Shown: positions 1 to 9,177, numbered from the stretch's first letter. The stretch is 64,000 nt of DNA from Kosakonia oryzendophytica (GCF_900094925.1 NZ_FMAY01000009.1:124001-188000), one strand, 5' to 3'. The notes: a model not told the origin generated them from the sequence alone. Numbers and translations are program-made.

Positions 1-339
1 GCAGTTAATCAGGGCAAAAAACAGCACCACCAGTCCTGCATGATCGACCAGCGGAATGGCGGCGAAACCGACGATAAACGCGGTAATCGCGAGCAACATA
101 TAGCGCTTTTTATCGAACTTATCCGCCAGCATGCCGAAACCGAGGCTAAAGACCACGCCAATGGTCAGCGCAAGCGTCATGGCGTAACCAACCTGATCGA
201 CCGCCATGCCATACTGGCGATTGAGGTAAATGGTCATAAAGGGCAGCGTCGCGCCGCGCCCGATGGTGAGTAACAGCGATGAGGCCAGCAAAGCGGCGGT
301 AGAGCGTGTTTGCGTTGAGATCATTGGCTTATCCGACAT
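1..339 (-). CDS. ydeE: YdeE-like MFS efflux transporter, N-terminal part
   Basis: The reverse strand reads an open frame of 113 codons that starts at the ATG at 337-339 and runs off the left edge. The protein starts MSDKPMISTQTRSTAALLAS and continues with the TIGRGATLPFMTIYL segment and the DKFDKKRYMLLAITAF loop, closely matching E. coli YdeE, a major facilitator family exporter of dipeptides in the inner membrane. Three to four of the twelve expected membrane helices are present. It sits divergently from eamA, as in the E. coli ydeE-eamA-mar block. Identification rests on remembered similarity and synteny; the C-terminal two thirds lie outside the window. Confidence 0.85.
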   Translation of the reverse strand, partial: MSDKPMISTQTRSTAALLASSLLLTIGRGATLPFMTIYLNRQYGMAVDQVGYAMTLALTIGVVFSLGFGMLADKFDKKRYMLLAITAFIVGFAAIPLVDHAGLVVLFFALINC

Positions 340-519
340 GCGTGTTGTTATATTTTTTTGTGATGTATACAGCAATAACATGCATAAAGTGCGAAGTACA
401 CCCGCATGTTTGTCGCGAAATGCCTTAACTGACCTACCTGATTTAATGATCTGTCGCTGTACATTTTTTTGCGTTAACGTAAATTTTTTACAAAATTTTA
501 AACTACACAGGGGCGAAGA

Positions 520-1416
520 ATGGCGCGTAAAGATGTCCTGCTGGCGATGTTGGTAGTGGTAGCGTGGGGGCTTAACTTTGTGGTCATAAAAGTCGGTCTG
601 CACGCTATGCCGCCATTAATGCTGGCAGGTTTGCGCTTTGTACTGGTGGCGTTTCCGGCGCTGTTGTTTGTGGCGCGTCCCAAAATCCCACTCTCTTTAC
701 TGTTGGGGTATGGACTGACCATCAGCTTTGGGCAATTTGCTTTTCTGTTTTGCGCCATCAAGTTTGGTATGCCCGCCGGTCTGGCTTCGCTGGTGCTACA
801 GGCGCAGGCATTTTTTACCATCGTCCTTGGCGCGGGCGTGTTTGGCGAACGCTTACAGGCGAAACAGCTGGTCGGGATAACGCTGGCTATTCTCGGTGTG
901 CTGGTGCTGATTGAGTCAAGCCTCACCGGGCAGCATGTGCCGATGGTCGGTTTCATCCTCACCCTGGCCGGGGCATTTAGCTGGGCCTGCGGCAATATCT
1001 TCAATAAAAAAATTATGCAGCACACATCCCGGCCCGCGGTGATGTCACTGGTGGTGTGGAGTGCATTGATCCCGATTGTTCCGTTTATGCTGGCGTCGCT
1101 CGTTGTCGACGGTCCTGCTGCTATCCTGCAAAGCCTGGTGAGTATTGATGTGACAACGCTGTTGTCGCTGGTCTATCTGGCGTTTGTCGCCACCATTATC
1201 GGTTACGGTATTTGGGGATCCCTGTTGGGACGCTATGAAACCTGGCGTGTGGCGCCGCTGTCTTTGCTGGTGCCGGTGGTGGGGATGGCGAGCGCGGCGT
1301 TGCTGCTGGGCGAAACGTTGTCGGTATGGCAACTGCTCGGAGCATTATTGGTGATGGCAGGGCTCTATATCAATGTGTTTGGTTTTCGTTTACGTCGTGC
1401 GGTGCAGGCAGGATAA
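520..1416 (+). CDS. eamA: EamA, cysteine/O-acetylserine exporter
   Basis: This 298-residue protein has ten predicted membrane helices arranged as two EamA (drug/metabolite transporter) repeats, about residues 5-135 and 148-285. E. coli EamA (299 aa) exports O-acetylserine and cysteine across the inner membrane. The start ATG is preceded by GGGGCGAAGA, an acceptable ribosome site. It is transcribed away from ydeE; the 180 bp between them must carry both promoters. It converges on marB, exactly as in E. coli, so the assignment is supported by both length and neighbourhood. The only oddity is the AT-rich leader with several T runs. Confidence 0.9.
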   Translation: MARKDVLLAMLVVVAWGLNFVVIKVGLHAMPPLMLAGLRFVLVAFPALLFVARPKIPLSLLLGYGLTISFGQFAFLFCAIKFGMPAGLASLVLQAQAFFTIVLGAGVFGERLQAKQLVGITLAILGVLVLIESSLTGQHVPMVGFILTLAGAFSWACGNIFNKKIMQHTSRPAVMSLVVWSALIPIVPFMLASLVVDGPAAILQSLVSIDVTTLLSLVYLAFVATIIGYGIWGSLLGRYETWRVAPLSLLVPVVGMASAALLLGETLSVWQLLGALLVMAGLYINVFGFRLRRAVQAG

Positions 1417-1420
1417 GCGA

Positions 1421-1445
1421 GAAAAAGCCCCGCAGTGTGCGGGGC
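1421..1445 (-). terminator. Rho-independent terminator of marRAB
   Basis: GCCCCGCA and TGCGGGGC form a perfect 8-bp stem with a 3-nt loop at 1427-1445. On the reverse strand the stem is followed by TTTTTC (1421-1426), so it ends the leftward marRAB transcript. Read rightward there is no T run, so eamA is stopped only by the hairpin, if at all. Confidence 0.85.
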
Positions 1446-1452
1446 AAAACGG

Positions 1453-1671
1453 TTAGCCGCGCTGATTGTAATACGGCACGCCTAATTCGTCGGATTTGTC
1501 GCTCCCCGCGCCCATATGGTTAAAATCATACGGCGAGGTTTGTTGGGCAGCGGCGGGTAAAATCATCGTGTCGCGCGCGTTCTGCTGTGCGGGATGATTA
1601 AATTGCTCCGCATAACTCTGGCCGGAAACCAACACCAGCAGGGTGACGGCGGCACAGGCGATACGTTTCAT
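1453..1671 (-). CDS. marB: MarB, periplasmic modulator of the mar operon
   Basis: A 72-residue protein with an N-terminal signal peptide (MKRIACAAVTLLVLVSGQSYA, cleavage expected after AYA-like SYA). The C-terminal DFNHMGAGSDKSDELGVPYY stretch is the conserved part of MarB. E. coli MarB has the same length and dampens marA expression from the periplasm by an incompletely known route. It is the last gene of marRAB, 31 bp after marA and directly before a strong terminator. The N-terminal half differs from the E. coli protein, as is common for this fast-evolving family. Confidence 0.88.
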   Translation of the reverse strand: MKRIACAAVTLLVLVSGQSYAEQFNHPAQQNARDTMILPAAAQQTSPYDFNHMGAGSDKSDELGVPYYNQRG

Positions 1672-1702
1672 ACTTTCCTCGATACGTCTTTAAAACAGGC
1701 GA

Positions 1703-2086
1703 TTAGCAACTACAGTGATTGAGTGGCAGGAGATACCGGGATTCTCCGGGCATATCCGTGACACGGAATTTATGCGGCGGCACGTCGAAATAGTTCTTAA
1801 ACGTGCGGGTCAGGGTTTGTTGCGATTCAAACCCATAACGCTCTGCCAGATACAGGATCGGTTCGTTGCTCTCCTTGAGCTTTTGCGCAATTTCCGTCAG
1901 CTTGCGGCTGCGAATGTATTGGCCCAGCGAATGACCAGTCTCTTTTTTAAACATCCGTTGCAGGTGCCACTTGGAGTAACCGGAACGCTCTGACACTTTT
2001 TCCAGTGACAGCGGTGATTCCAGGTTATCCTCGATCCAGTCCAAAATGCTATGAATGGTAATAGCGTCAGTATTGCGTCTGGACAT
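1703..2086 (-). CDS. marA: MarA, AraC/XylS-type activator of stress and efflux genes
   Basis: The 127-residue frame is nearly identical to E. coli MarA. It has two helix-turn-helix motifs, [20 protein letters not shown] (residues about 29-48) and [22 protein letters not shown] (about 78-99). MarA binds marboxes as a monomer and activates acrAB, tolC, micF and others. Of two in-frame ATGs, the one at 2086 is chosen because GAGGT lies 7 nt upstream; the ATG at 2092 would sit almost on the ribosome site. It lies in the marRAB operon 17 bp after marR and is autoregulated through the marbox at 2612-2637. Confidence 0.95.
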   Translation of the reverse strand: MSRRNTDAITIHSILDWIEDNLESPLSLEKVSERSGYSKWHLQRMFKKETGHSLGQYIRSRKLTEIAQKLKESNEPILYLAERYGFESQQTLTRTFKNYFDVPPHKFRVTDMPGESRYLLPLNHCSC

Positions 2087-2103
2087 CGTCATACCTCTTT
2101 GTT

Positions 2104-2538
2104 TTACGGCAATATTTTCTTAAGCAAATGCTCAAGTGTTGCCACTTCTTCTGCCGTTAAGTTTTTTGTTAATTCCTGATGCAGGTTTTGCCCTACCAAT
2201 TGATGACATTGCTCACATAATGCTGCGCCGTCGGCCGTTAACTGCACCAACACGCCGCGCTTGTCATGTGGATTCGGGTTACGTTCGATCCAGCCTTTAC
2301 ACACCAGTCTGTCCAGCATGCGAGTCAGGGCGCCGAGATCGACAGAAAGCACTTTTTTTAGTTCCACCGGGGTAATGCACACCTGGCAGCGGATAGAACA
2401 GAGCACCTTAAATTGGGTGGCTGTCACATCCAGCGGCGACAGATAGTCGTTCAGTAAACGATCTTTTTTTTGGTTAACCATGTGGATCAAACGGCCAAGA
2501 GGAATGATGTCGTTAAATAGATCATTCGTACTTTTCAC
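2104..2538 (-). CDS. marR: MarR, phenolic-responsive repressor of marRAB
   Basis: The protein has 144 residues when started at the GTG at 2536-2538, giving [20 protein letters not shown], which matches the E. coli MarR start; an upstream ATG at 2568 would add ten residues overlapping operator site II and is not supported. The winged helix carries [20 protein letters not shown] and the wing [12 protein letters not shown]. The operon-inducing cysteine near residue 80 of E. coli is retained in RLVCKGW. MarR dimers repress the operon by binding two palindromes upstream; salicylate-type phenols or copper-driven oxidation relieve this. Confidence 0.95.
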   Translation of the reverse strand: MKSTNDLFNDIIPLGRLIHMVNQKKDRLLNDYLSPLDVTATQFKVLCSIRCQVCITPVELKKVLSVDLGALTRMLDRLVCKGWIERNPNPHDKRGVLVQLTADGAALCEQCHQLVGQNLHQELTKNLTAEEVATLEHLLKKILP

Positions 2539-2543
2539 AATGG

Positions 2544-2555
2544 TTGCCCCGGCAA
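2544..2555 (-). promoter_or_regulatory. MarR operator site II
   Basis: TTGCCCCGGCAA (TTGCC-GGCAA palindrome) lies just upstream of the GTG start of marR, in the position of E. coli marO site II, where a bound MarR blocks the ribosome-site region. Confidence 0.8.
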
Positions 2556-2573
2556 GTAGATTAGTCACGGCAG

Positions 2574-2602
2574 ATATTATTGCTCAGGCAAATATAAGTC
2601 AA
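2574..2602 (-). promoter_or_regulatory. marRAB promoter with MarR operator site I
   Basis: On the reverse strand a consensus-like promoter reads TTGACT (2597-2602), a 17-bp spacer and TAATAT (2574-2579). The spacer contains TTGCCTGAGCAA (2580-2591), the MarR site I palindrome, so MarR binding excludes RNA polymerase. Spacing and sequence closely follow E. coli marO. Confidence 0.88.
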
Positions 2603-2611
2603 CCGAATGAG

Positions 2612-2637
2612 TTGACCGATGCCACTATTTGCTAAAA
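2612..2637 (-). promoter_or_regulatory. Marbox for MarA/SoxS/Rob
   Basis: The reverse strand shows TTTTAGCAAATAGTGGCATC followed by GGTCAA immediately upstream of the -35 of marRAB. It matches the E. coli mar marbox (TTTAGCAAAACGTGGCATC) at nearly every base, with the same distance to the promoter. This supports autoactivation by MarA. Confidence 0.88.
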
Positions 2638-2782
2638 CACGGGAGGATGTAAAAAAATTTCCAGCGTAAACAATCTAATAGCTTTATTTTTTCGTGCTGT
2701 GACCATCCGCAAACCCTGCTTTCGCCGTCGCGTTAAGGCTATACTGCGAACGTTTTGACCCCCTCAAGGAGTGATGCGCATT

Positions 2783-3457
2783 ATGCTGGAATTAGTGAAA
2801 GTGATTGGCCTCGGGCTGGTGGTATTGTTGCCGCTGGCAAACCCGCTAACCACCGTCGCGCTGTTTTTAGGGCTGGCGGGGAATATGAACAGCGCTCAAC
2901 GCAACCAGCAGGCGCTGATGGCATCGGTCTATGTGTTCATCATTATGATGGTGGCGTATTACGCCGGGCAGCTGGTGATGAGCACCTTCGGCATTTCGAT
3001 CCCGGGATTACGCATCGCCGGTGGGTTGATTGTCGCCTTTATTGGTTTTCGCATGCTGTTTCCGCAGCAAAAGCCGCACGAGTCGCCGGAAGCCAAAACC
3101 AAATCTGAAGAGCTGCAAGATGAGCCTGGCGCCAATATCGCCTTTGTGCCGCTGGCGATGCCCAGTACCGCCGGGCCAGGCACCATTGCGATGATCATCA
3201 GCTCTGCGTCGACGATCCGCCACGGCACAGCGTTCCCTGCGTGGATTATCACCGTTGCGCCGCCGCTTGTTTTTGCCATTGTGGCCGTTATCCTGTGGGC
3301 AAGCCTGCGTAGCTCCGGCGCGATTATGCGGCTGGTGGGAAAGGGCGGCATTGAGGCTATCTCCCGGCTGATGGGTTTTTTGCTGGTCTGTATGGGCGTG
3401 CAATTTATCATTAACGGGGTGCTGGAAATTATCACCACCTTTCATGCAGGGGCATAA
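2783..3457 (+). CDS. marC: MarC family inner-membrane protein
   Basis: The 224-residue protein has six hydrophobic segments and the UPF0056/MarC core, for example [20 protein letters not shown] near the N terminus and [18 protein letters not shown] in the middle. E. coli MarC (221 aa) is an inner-membrane protein of unknown role; an early claim of antibiotic resistance was not upheld. The ATG at 2783 gives the E. coli-like N terminus; a GTG at 2771 and an ATG at 2774 are alternatives closer to the AAGGAG ribosome site at 2766-2771. It is divergent from marRAB and overlaps the next gene at TAATG, implying translational coupling. Confidence 0.88.
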   Translation: MLELVKVIGLGLVVLLPLANPLTTVALFLGLAGNMNSAQRNQQALMASVYVFIIMMVAYYAGQLVMSTFGISIPGLRIAGGLIVAFIGFRMLFPQQKPHESPEAKTKSEELQDEPGANIAFVPLAMPSTAGPGTIAMIISSASTIRHGTAFPAWIITVAPPLVFAIVAVILWASLRSSGAIMRLVGKGGIEAISRLMGFLLVCMGVQFIINGVLEIITTFHAGA

Positions 3458-4617
3458 TGGGAACGCGTATCGGGTTTGCCATGATCGTGCTCAGTCTGCT
3501 GCTGGTAGGCTGCCAACAGCGAGCGAGCGTTGAGGCACCGCTCGGGCAAAAAAGCTTTGCCAGCTATCAGCAGCAAACCCGTGCGTTTGTTGCCGCACAC
3601 CGCGCTTTTCAGACGCTGGATAAAAATGCCGAATTGCAGTTAAACACGCCGCAGGAGTGGCGCCCTGCGTCACCCGCGCGCAAGGGCATTTTGCTGATCC
3701 ACGGACTGGGCGATGGCCCCGCCTCGTTTGTGGATATTGCACCGCAACTGGCGAAACAGGGTTTTCTGGTGCGCACGGTGTTGCTGCCAGGGCACGGTAC
3801 GCGGCCTGCCGATCTGTTGAGTGTCAGCGCCGATCAGTGGCGCGAAGTGGTGCAAGAGCAGGCGGATATTCTCGCAAAAGAGGTGGATTCGCTGTGGGTC
3901 GGTGGGTTTTCAACCGGTGGTAATCTGGCACTGGATTATGCCATGACGCATCATGACAGCGTGCAGGGGCTACTCTTATTCTCTCCGGCCTTCAAGTCCA
4001 GTACTGGCTATGATTTCCTTGCGCCGACGGTCGCGCTGTTTCGCGACTGGCTACGCCCGCCAGGCACCCTTTTTCCCCAGCAGATCGCCACGCGCTATTT
4101 ACGCGTTCCGACGAATGGCTTTGCGCAGTTCTGGTGGACAGCGGCCCGTGCGCAGGACTGGCTGGCGCAAAAGGCCTGGGACAAACCCGCGCTACTGGTG
4201 CTGGCTGAGCACGATTCGGTGCTGAATACCCGTTGGATCCTCGAGCATTTTGACCGCAGTTTTACCCACCCCGCGAGCCGGGTCATTTGGTACGGTACAC
4301 CGCCGGCAGGCGTGGTAAAAGCGCCGCGAATCCTGGTGAAAACCGATGTCCTGCCGCAAGATCGCATCAGCCAGTTTTCCCATATGTCGGTCCTCTTCTC
4401 ACCGCAAAACCCGCTCTATGGGCGCAAAGGCAGCGTGGTATTGTGCGCGAACGGGCAGCCGGAAGCCGTAGCCAGACGTTGCCTGGCGGGAGAAGAAGTG
4501 TGGTATTCCGATTGGGGGCTGGTCGAGCCGGATAAAATTCATGCCAGGCTGACCTGGAATCCGTGGTTTGACTGGCAAACCACGGTGATGGATTCGGTCA
4601 TTTCGCAGCAGATGTAA
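3457..4617 (+). CDS. Predicted lipoprotein alpha/beta hydrolase
   Basis: This 386-residue protein starts with a lipoprotein signal (lipobox LLVGC, Cys near residue 19), so it is probably anchored in the envelope. The alpha/beta-hydrolase fold shows the oxyanion strand LLIHGLGDGPASF (about residues 79-91), the nucleophile elbow GGFSTGG (about 149-155), a candidate acid in LAEHDSVL (about 251) and a candidate histidine in SQFSHMSVLF (about 310). The substrate is unknown; a carboxylesterase or monoacylglycerol-lipase-like activity is plausible. Its ATG overlaps the marC stop, so the two are one transcription unit. E. coli has no such gene here. It converges with sotB, 4 bp apart. Confidence 0.75.
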   Translation: MGTRIGFAMIVLSLLLVGCQQRASVEAPLGQKSFASYQQQTRAFVAAHRAFQTLDKNAELQLNTPQEWRPASPARKGILLIHGLGDGPASFVDIAPQLAKQGFLVRTVLLPGHGTRPADLLSVSADQWREVVQEQADILAKEVDSLWVGGFSTGGNLALDYAMTHHDSVQGLLLFSPAFKSSTGYDFLAPTVALFRDWLRPPGTLFPQQIATRYLRVPTNGFAQFWWTAARAQDWLAQKAWDKPALLVLAEHDSVLNTRWILEHFDRSFTHPASRVIWYGTPPAGVVKAPRILVKTDVLPQDRISQFSHMSVLFSPQNPLYGRKGSVVLCANGQPEAVARRCLAGEEVWYSDWGLVEPDKIHARLTWNPWFDWQTTVMDSVISQQM

Positions 4618-4621
4618 TGAG

Positions 4622-5824
4622 TTACGAGTGACTGGGGCTGGTCTGTTCTTCCAGTTTTACCGGCCAGCGGCGGAAAATCAATACGGACCACACCAGCGCG
4701 GCAACCGCCGGGATCGCCCCGGCATAGCCGATGGCGTCCATCGACCAGTGCAGGCTTATCTGATTCCCCACCAGCGCGCCGGCGCCGATGCCGATATTGA
4801 AAATGCCGGAAAAGAGCGACATCGCTACGTCAGTGGCATCCGGGGCCAGCGCCAGCACTTTGACCTGCATACCCAGCCCGATAACCATGATGGCGATACC
4901 CCAGAAAATGCTCAGTACCGCCAGATGCATTTCGCTACCGGATGCCGGTAACATCAGCACCAGTGAGGCAACCAGCATCGCAATAGCGCCACTGATCAGC
5001 CCGGATGCATGCTGATTGCCGAGTTTACCAAACAGTACGCTACCAATGATCCCCGCGCCGCCAAGCAGCAACAAAAGCACCGTAGCGAAGTTGGCGCTAA
5101 AGCCCGCAACGTTCTGCACAAACGGCTCGATATAGCTGTACGCCGTATAATGGGCAGTGACCACGACCACGGTCAGCAGATAAATGCACATCAATGCCGG
5201 GCGACGGAACAGCAGCGGCAGGCTTTTCAGTGAGCCGGAATGTTCACTTGGCAGTTTTGGCAGCAGTTTGACCAGGCAGACCAGCGTAATTAATGCGCCC
5301 AGGCCGATGGCAAAAAAGGTGGTGCGCCAGCCGAAATATTGCCCGACCACGCGACCAATTGGCAGCCCCAGCACCATGGCCAGCGCGGTGCCGGTGGCGA
5401 TCAGGCTTAACGCCTGCGCCCGTTTGCCCGCCGGAGCGAGGCGAATAGCCAGTGACGCAGTGATCGACCAGAAAATGGCATGTGCGAAAGCAATACCGAT
5501 GCGGCTCAGTACCAGCACCTCGAAATTCCATGCCAGGAAGGAGAGAACATGGCTGGCAATAAACAGCACAAATAAGCCAATCAATAGCTTACGGCGTTCA
5601 ATCTGGCTGGTCAGCAGCATAAATGGCAGCGACATCAACGCCACCACCCATGCGTAAATGGTCAACATGATCCCCACCTGCGCGGTCTCCATGTCGAAGC
5701 TTTGCGCAATGTCTGACAGCAGCCCAACGGGGACGAATTCGGTGGTGTTAAAAATAAAAGCGGCAACGGCAAGCGTTACCACCCGTAGCCACGCGACTTT
5801 TCGTGAAACCGTATTCGTTGTCAT
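4622..5824 (-). CDS. sotB: SotB, MFS sugar/arabinose efflux transporter
   Basis: With the ATG at 5824 the protein has 400 residues beginning [20 protein letters not shown], nearly identical to the E. coli SotB (YdeA) N terminus. An upstream ATG at 5899 would add 25 residues without support. It has twelve membrane segments of the DHA1 family, with [12 protein letters not shown] as the loop 2-3 signature. SotB exports arabinose and IPTG and limits sugar accumulation. It is divergently transcribed from the PhzF gene, with 173 bp between the two starts. In E. coli sotB is also next to marC, which supports orthology. Confidence 0.93.
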   Translation of the reverse strand: MTTNTVSRKVAWLRVVTLAVAAFIFNTTEFVPVGLLSDIAQSFDMETAQVGIMLTIYAWVVALMSLPFMLLTSQIERRKLLIGLFVLFIASHVLSFLAWNFEVLVLSRIGIAFAHAIFWSITASLAIRLAPAGKRAQALSLIATGTALAMVLGLPIGRVVGQYFGWRTTFFAIGLGALITLVCLVKLLPKLPSEHSGSLKSLPLLFRRPALMCIYLLTVVVVTAHYTAYSYIEPFVQNVAGFSANFATVLLLLLGGAGIIGSVLFGKLGNQHASGLISGAIAMLVASLVLMLPASGSEMHLAVLSIFWGIAIMVIGLGMQVKVLALAPDATDVAMSLFSGIFNIGIGAGALVGNQISLHWSMDAIGYAGAIPAVAALVWSVLIFRRWPVKLEEQTSPSHS

Positions 5825-5997
5825 AAAAATGTTTAGCCAGGTGATGGAAAAAGGGAGAGGGCATGATCTTAAGGCTTTTGCTGGCGAAAATACAAACAAT
5901 TTGTGATGCAGATCTCATTTTATGGCGAGATGGAAAATACCCATTGCATCGGGATCTAATAGCGTTCAAAAACAGAGAACAATAAAGAGGAACTGCT

Positions 5998-6804
5998 ATG
6001 CAAACAATCGACTTCTATATGGTAGACGCTTTCAGCGATCGCACCTTTGGCGGCAATGCCGCCGCCGTTTGCCCACTGACCGAGTGGCTACCGGATGAGG
6101 TACTGCTGAAGATGGCGCAGCAGCATAATCAGTCTGAAACCGCGTTTTTTGTGCGTAACGACAGCGGCTTTGAGCTGCGCTGGTTTACCACGCAATCTGA
6201 AATTAACCTCTGCGGGCATGCCACGCTCGCTGCTGCACATGTGATTTTTGAATATCTCGATTACCCGGATACCGCGATCCGCTTCACCACCCGTTTCGTC
6301 GGGGAGCTGAAAGTGACGCGCAATGGCGACTGGTTAACGCTCGACTTCCCGGCATGGTCGACGGAAGCGGTGGCGAATCCGCCCGCGCTACTGTTGACCA
6401 CGCTCGGTATCGCAGCGGCGAAAGAGGTGCGCGTTGGGCGTGACTATCTGGTGGTGTTGGAAAACCAGGCGCAAGTCGAAGCCCTGCAACCGGATATCGC
6501 CGGTATGGTCCCATTGGGGAAAATGGTCTGCGTGACCGCGCCGGGTGAGTCGGTGGATTTTGTCAGCCGCTTCTTCTGCCCTGGCGAATCCGTACCGGAA
6601 GACCCGGTCACCGGCTCGGCCCATAGCATGCTGATCCCGTACTGGGGTGAAAAACAGGGCAAACAGGTGATGCAGGCGCGGCAGGTTTCTGCCCGGGGCG
6701 GGGATCTGCGCTGCGAGTGGCGGGGCGATCGCGTGCTGATTGGCGGCCAGGCAACATTGTACCTGATGGGGAAAGTGTTTCTGCGTGATGTTACGGGGGG
6801 GTAA
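5998..6804 (+). CDS. PhzF family isomerase/epimerase
   Basis: The 268-residue protein is a full-length PhzF/DapF-fold member with two halves. Recognisable motifs are DRTFGGNAAAVCPL (about residues 13-26), the catalytic-glutamate segment NQSETAFFV (about 44-52), INLCGHATLAAAHVIFE (about 69-85) and the second-half motif PEDPVTGSAHSMLIPYW (about 199-215). The family includes PhzF of phenazine synthesis and E. coli YddE of unknown substrate. No phenazine genes are nearby, so the substrate cannot be named. A GAGGAA ribosome site precedes the ATG. The gene appears monocistronic and faces the SDR gene. Confidence 0.85.
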   Translation: MQTIDFYMVDAFSDRTFGGNAAAVCPLTEWLPDEVLLKMAQQHNQSETAFFVRNDSGFELRWFTTQSEINLCGHATLAAAHVIFEYLDYPDTAIRFTTRFVGELKVTRNGDWLTLDFPAWSTEAVANPPALLLTTLGIAAAKEVRVGRDYLVVLENQAQVEALQPDIAGMVPLGKMVCVTAPGESVDFVSRFFCPGESVPEDPVTGSAHSMLIPYWGEKQGKQVMQARQVSARGGDLRCEWRGDRVLIGGQATLYLMGKVFLRDVTGG

Positions 6805-6863
6805 TGCCGGGCATGTCGTTGGATGGTGATGACACCTTGCCGACAGCCATACCCGGTACATGC

Positions 6864-7541
6864 TCACTTCAACGATGCGCCACCGCAGATCACCAGTTCC
6901 TGGCCGGTGATGGCTGCGGCATCGGCTGACAACACAAACCCTACCAGCGCTGCCACTTCCTGCGGTGTGATCAGACGCCCAATGGGCGGCACGTTTGGCG
7001 GCGAGCTTTCCCGTCCTGGTGCGCTCAGCATCGGGGTTTGCGTTGCGCCGGGCGCGACCACATTGGCGGTAATGCCGCGCGGTGCCAGTTCTGCCGCCCA
7101 GCTTCGTACCATGCCCACCAGCGCTGCTTTGGTCGCCACATACTGTGAACGCCCGGCTGCGCCGCGTGATGTACGGCTGCCAATCACCACAATCCGCCCG
7201 CCTGCCTGCATCTGGGGAGCAAAATGGTTGGCCAGCGTTTCTGCGGCCTGCACATGCAGCCGCCATAAACGCTGGCTGGCAGCGGCATCCAGTTCGCCAA
7301 GCGGTGCGGCGGCCATCATGCCAGCGGCATGGATCACCGCCTGCGGCGTTTCAAGCCCGTTGAGCGCCCGGCGCAAAGCGGCGTCATCGCTTAAATCGAC
7401 CTGCAAACTGCGAAAGGCCGTGGTATTCCGCTGAACCGGCGAACGCGAAAGCCCGACCACCTGCCAGCCGTGATCAAGCAGCCAGCTGACAATGGCTTCG
7501 CCAATACCGGAACTGGCGCCGGTGACGACAGCAATCGACAT
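6864..7541 (-). CDS. Short-chain dehydrogenase/reductase
   Basis: A 225-residue classical SDR. The cofactor-binding TGASSGIGEA motif is at residues 7-16, the HAAG motif (NNAG equivalent) near 71, and the catalytic set is Ser near 122 (VIGSRTSRG) with YVATK (Y and K about 134-138). The SRSP after the second strand suggests NADP(H). The C-terminal TGQELVICGG segment is typical. Its start follows the YhcH-family stop by 1 bp, so it is the last gene of the leftward catabolic run and probably oxidises or reduces an intermediate of that pathway. The substrate is unknown. Confidence 0.82.
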   Translation of the reverse strand: MSIAVVTGASSGIGEAIVSWLLDHGWQVVGLSRSPVQRNTTAFRSLQVDLSDDAALRRALNGLETPQAVIHAAGMMAAAPLGELDAAASQRLWRLHVQAAETLANHFAPQMQAGGRIVVIGSRTSRGAAGRSQYVATKAALVGMVRSWAAELAPRGITANVVAPGATQTPMLSAPGRESSPPNVPPIGRLITPQEVAALVGFVLSADAAAITGQELVICGGASLK

Positions 7542-7542
7542 C

Positions 7543-8013
7543 TTATTCCTCCAGCAGTGTGCGCGGCACTTTGAACACCGCTTTACGCACGGTCATCGGT
7601 TGGTCAACCGCGCACAATGCCTGATGCGGTTCGCCTGGCAGGAACACGGCAAAATCACCGGCGCGCAGCGTCACACGCACTGGTAATTGCGCTTGGGTGG
7701 CAATAAACAGATCCGGTTTCCGCTCTTCATCTGTGCTTTTCGGCGCATACTGCGTGCCCGCGTGAATGGTCTCTTCGCCTGACAGTACTACCTGAATGTC
7801 CGCCCACTGATGGTGGTATTCCGTGTGGCGCTCAGCCTGCGGTCGGGTATTCGCCGGGCCAATATTGCAATACCAGGCTGCGTTTTCCGGTTGCAGGCGC
7901 CCGTCATCGTGCGCCTGAAGTGCCGCCAGTGAGCACTGGGGTAAATCAAGGATTGCCCTAAGCCCGGCGGGAAGCCCGGCCAGCGGCAGGGCGTTAAGGT
8001 TTCCGAGGATCAT
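7543..8013 (-). CDS. YhcH/YjgK/YiaL (NanQ-like) family protein
   Basis: The ATG at 8013, with AAGGAG upstream, gives 156 residues beginning MILGNLNALP. The family has a double-stranded beta-helix fold; conserved features visible are ERHTEYHHQWADIQVVLSGEE, a metal-binding histidine/glutamate cluster, and GDFAVFLPGEPHQ. E. coli NanQ (YhcH) is an anomerase for sialic acid, and relatives lie in many sugar-acid operons. Here it overlaps the 3' end of the sialidase-like gene by 4 bp and precedes the SDR, so it probably assists processing of the same sugar. Confidence 0.82.
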   Translation of the reverse strand: MILGNLNALPLAGLPAGLRAILDLPQCSLAALQAHDDGRLQPENAAWYCNIGPANTRPQAERHTEYHHQWADIQVVLSGEETIHAGTQYAPKSTDEERKPDLFIATQAQLPVRVTLRAGDFAVFLPGEPHQALCAVDQPMTVRKAVFKVPRTLLEE

Positions 8014-9176
8014 GGCAACTCCTTCACCCACGTCGGGGAGACGCGCACATATTTAATCGCCTGGCGGAAGTAGGTATAGGCGATATGCAGATTGCCATCA
8101 GCACCTTGTTTAATGCTCGGGTAGGAGAACTCACGGTTGAGTTTTTCCTGTGAATTGTTGGTCATGCAGTAACCGTCGCCCTCGTCGAGATTACGCTGCC
8201 ACGGCCAGCTTTTCCCGCCGTCGGGTGAAATCGCCACCGTCATCGGCGCGCGCGGCGCGCCCCAAAAGGCACTGCGTCCGCCGGTCACCGTGGGTTCTTT
8301 GCGTCCGTCACCATCATCAATCTCATCATACAGCGATGCGCGTCGTTCTGTTGCGCCCGCCGCACTCATCGCGTTAAACACCAGCGCCAGCATGCCATCG
8401 TCCAGCGTGGTGACCTGAATGGACGAGTTATTGTTCGGCAATACCGTAGGTTCCGGTACCGACCAGCTTTCACCGCCATCGGTAGACTGGCTGTAATAGA
8501 TATTATCTGCCCAGCGGCTACGGAACAGCGCCACCAGTGTTCCACTTGCCAGGGCGGTGATGTTCATATGTACGCAGCCGAGGCTTTCCGGTACGACAAC
8601 GTCACGCCAGCTTTTCCCCTGATCGGCGGAGATTTTGACGGCGCTGATGTCGTCGTTACCCACCCATTTTTCGCCCGGTTGCGTGCGGCAATAAAACACC
8701 GGCAGCAACCAGTTGCCGTTATCCAGCACGGTAATAGGCTGGCGGATAAAGGTGCCAGGTTGATCCAGCAGCGTACCGATCTCGCCCCAACTGGTGCCAA
8801 AATCTACAGACTGGCGGTAGCGCACGATAGCCGTATCCTGGTTACCGGAAATTTGCGCCGTCCACAACAGCCACAGCACATTATCCGGGGCAAGGAATAA
8901 GACCGGGTTTTGTTCGGAGCGTGACGGATCGTCCGACAGTTTTACCGCATCGCTCCACTGCTGCGCGCCGGATGCCAGACGTGAACTCCATACGGAGATA
9001 TCCGCAATCCCTTCCTGTGTGCCACCAAACCAGACGCACATTATGTCGCCATTGGGCAGCGGCAGAATGTTCGCCGCATGGTTTTGCGGGCAGGATGACG
9101 GCAGCATGGCCGTGGTGACGCGAGCGTCCTGCGGAAGTGGGCGTAACACCCCATCGCGTTTTACAGTCACAGACAT
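8010..9176 (-). CDS. Cytoplasmic sialidase-like BNR-repeat protein
   Basis: The 388-residue protein, started at the ATG at 9176 with GGAG 6 nt upstream, contains four Asp-box repeats (S-x-D-x-G-x-[ST]-W): SVDFGTSW, SADQGKSW, STDGGESW and SPDGGKSW. An N-terminal HAANILPLPNGDIMCVWFGG matches the BNR_2 (exo-alpha-sialidase-like) six-bladed propeller family. There is no signal peptide, so it acts in the cytoplasm on an imported compound rather than on host glycans. It lies 1 bp after the symporter gene and overlaps the YhcH-family gene. The true reaction is unknown; members with this architecture may be glycosidases or lyases. Confidence 0.8.
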   Translation of the reverse strand: MSVTVKRDGVLRPLPQDARVTTAMLPSSCPQNHAANILPLPNGDIMCVWFGGTQEGIADISVWSSRLASGAQQWSDAVKLSDDPSRSEQNPVLFLAPDNVLWLLWTAQISGNQDTAIVRYRQSVDFGTSWGEIGTLLDQPGTFIRQPITVLDNGNWLLPVFYCRTQPGEKWVGNDDISAVKISADQGKSWRDVVVPESLGCVHMNITALASGTLVALFRSRWADNIYYSQSTDGGESWSVPEPTVLPNNNSSIQVTTLDDGMLALVFNAMSAAGATERRASLYDEIDDGDGRKEPTVTGGRSAFWGAPRAPMTVAISPDGGKSWPWQRNLDEGDGYCMTNNSQEKLNREFSYPSIKQGADGNLHIAYTYFRQAIKYVRVSPTWVKELP

Positions 9177-9177
9177 A

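Noticed and set aside
6388..7266. Long frame on the reverse strand across the PhzF and SDR genes
   Set aside because: It lies across two well-supported genes in other frames and has no domain; a composition artefact of GC-rich codons.
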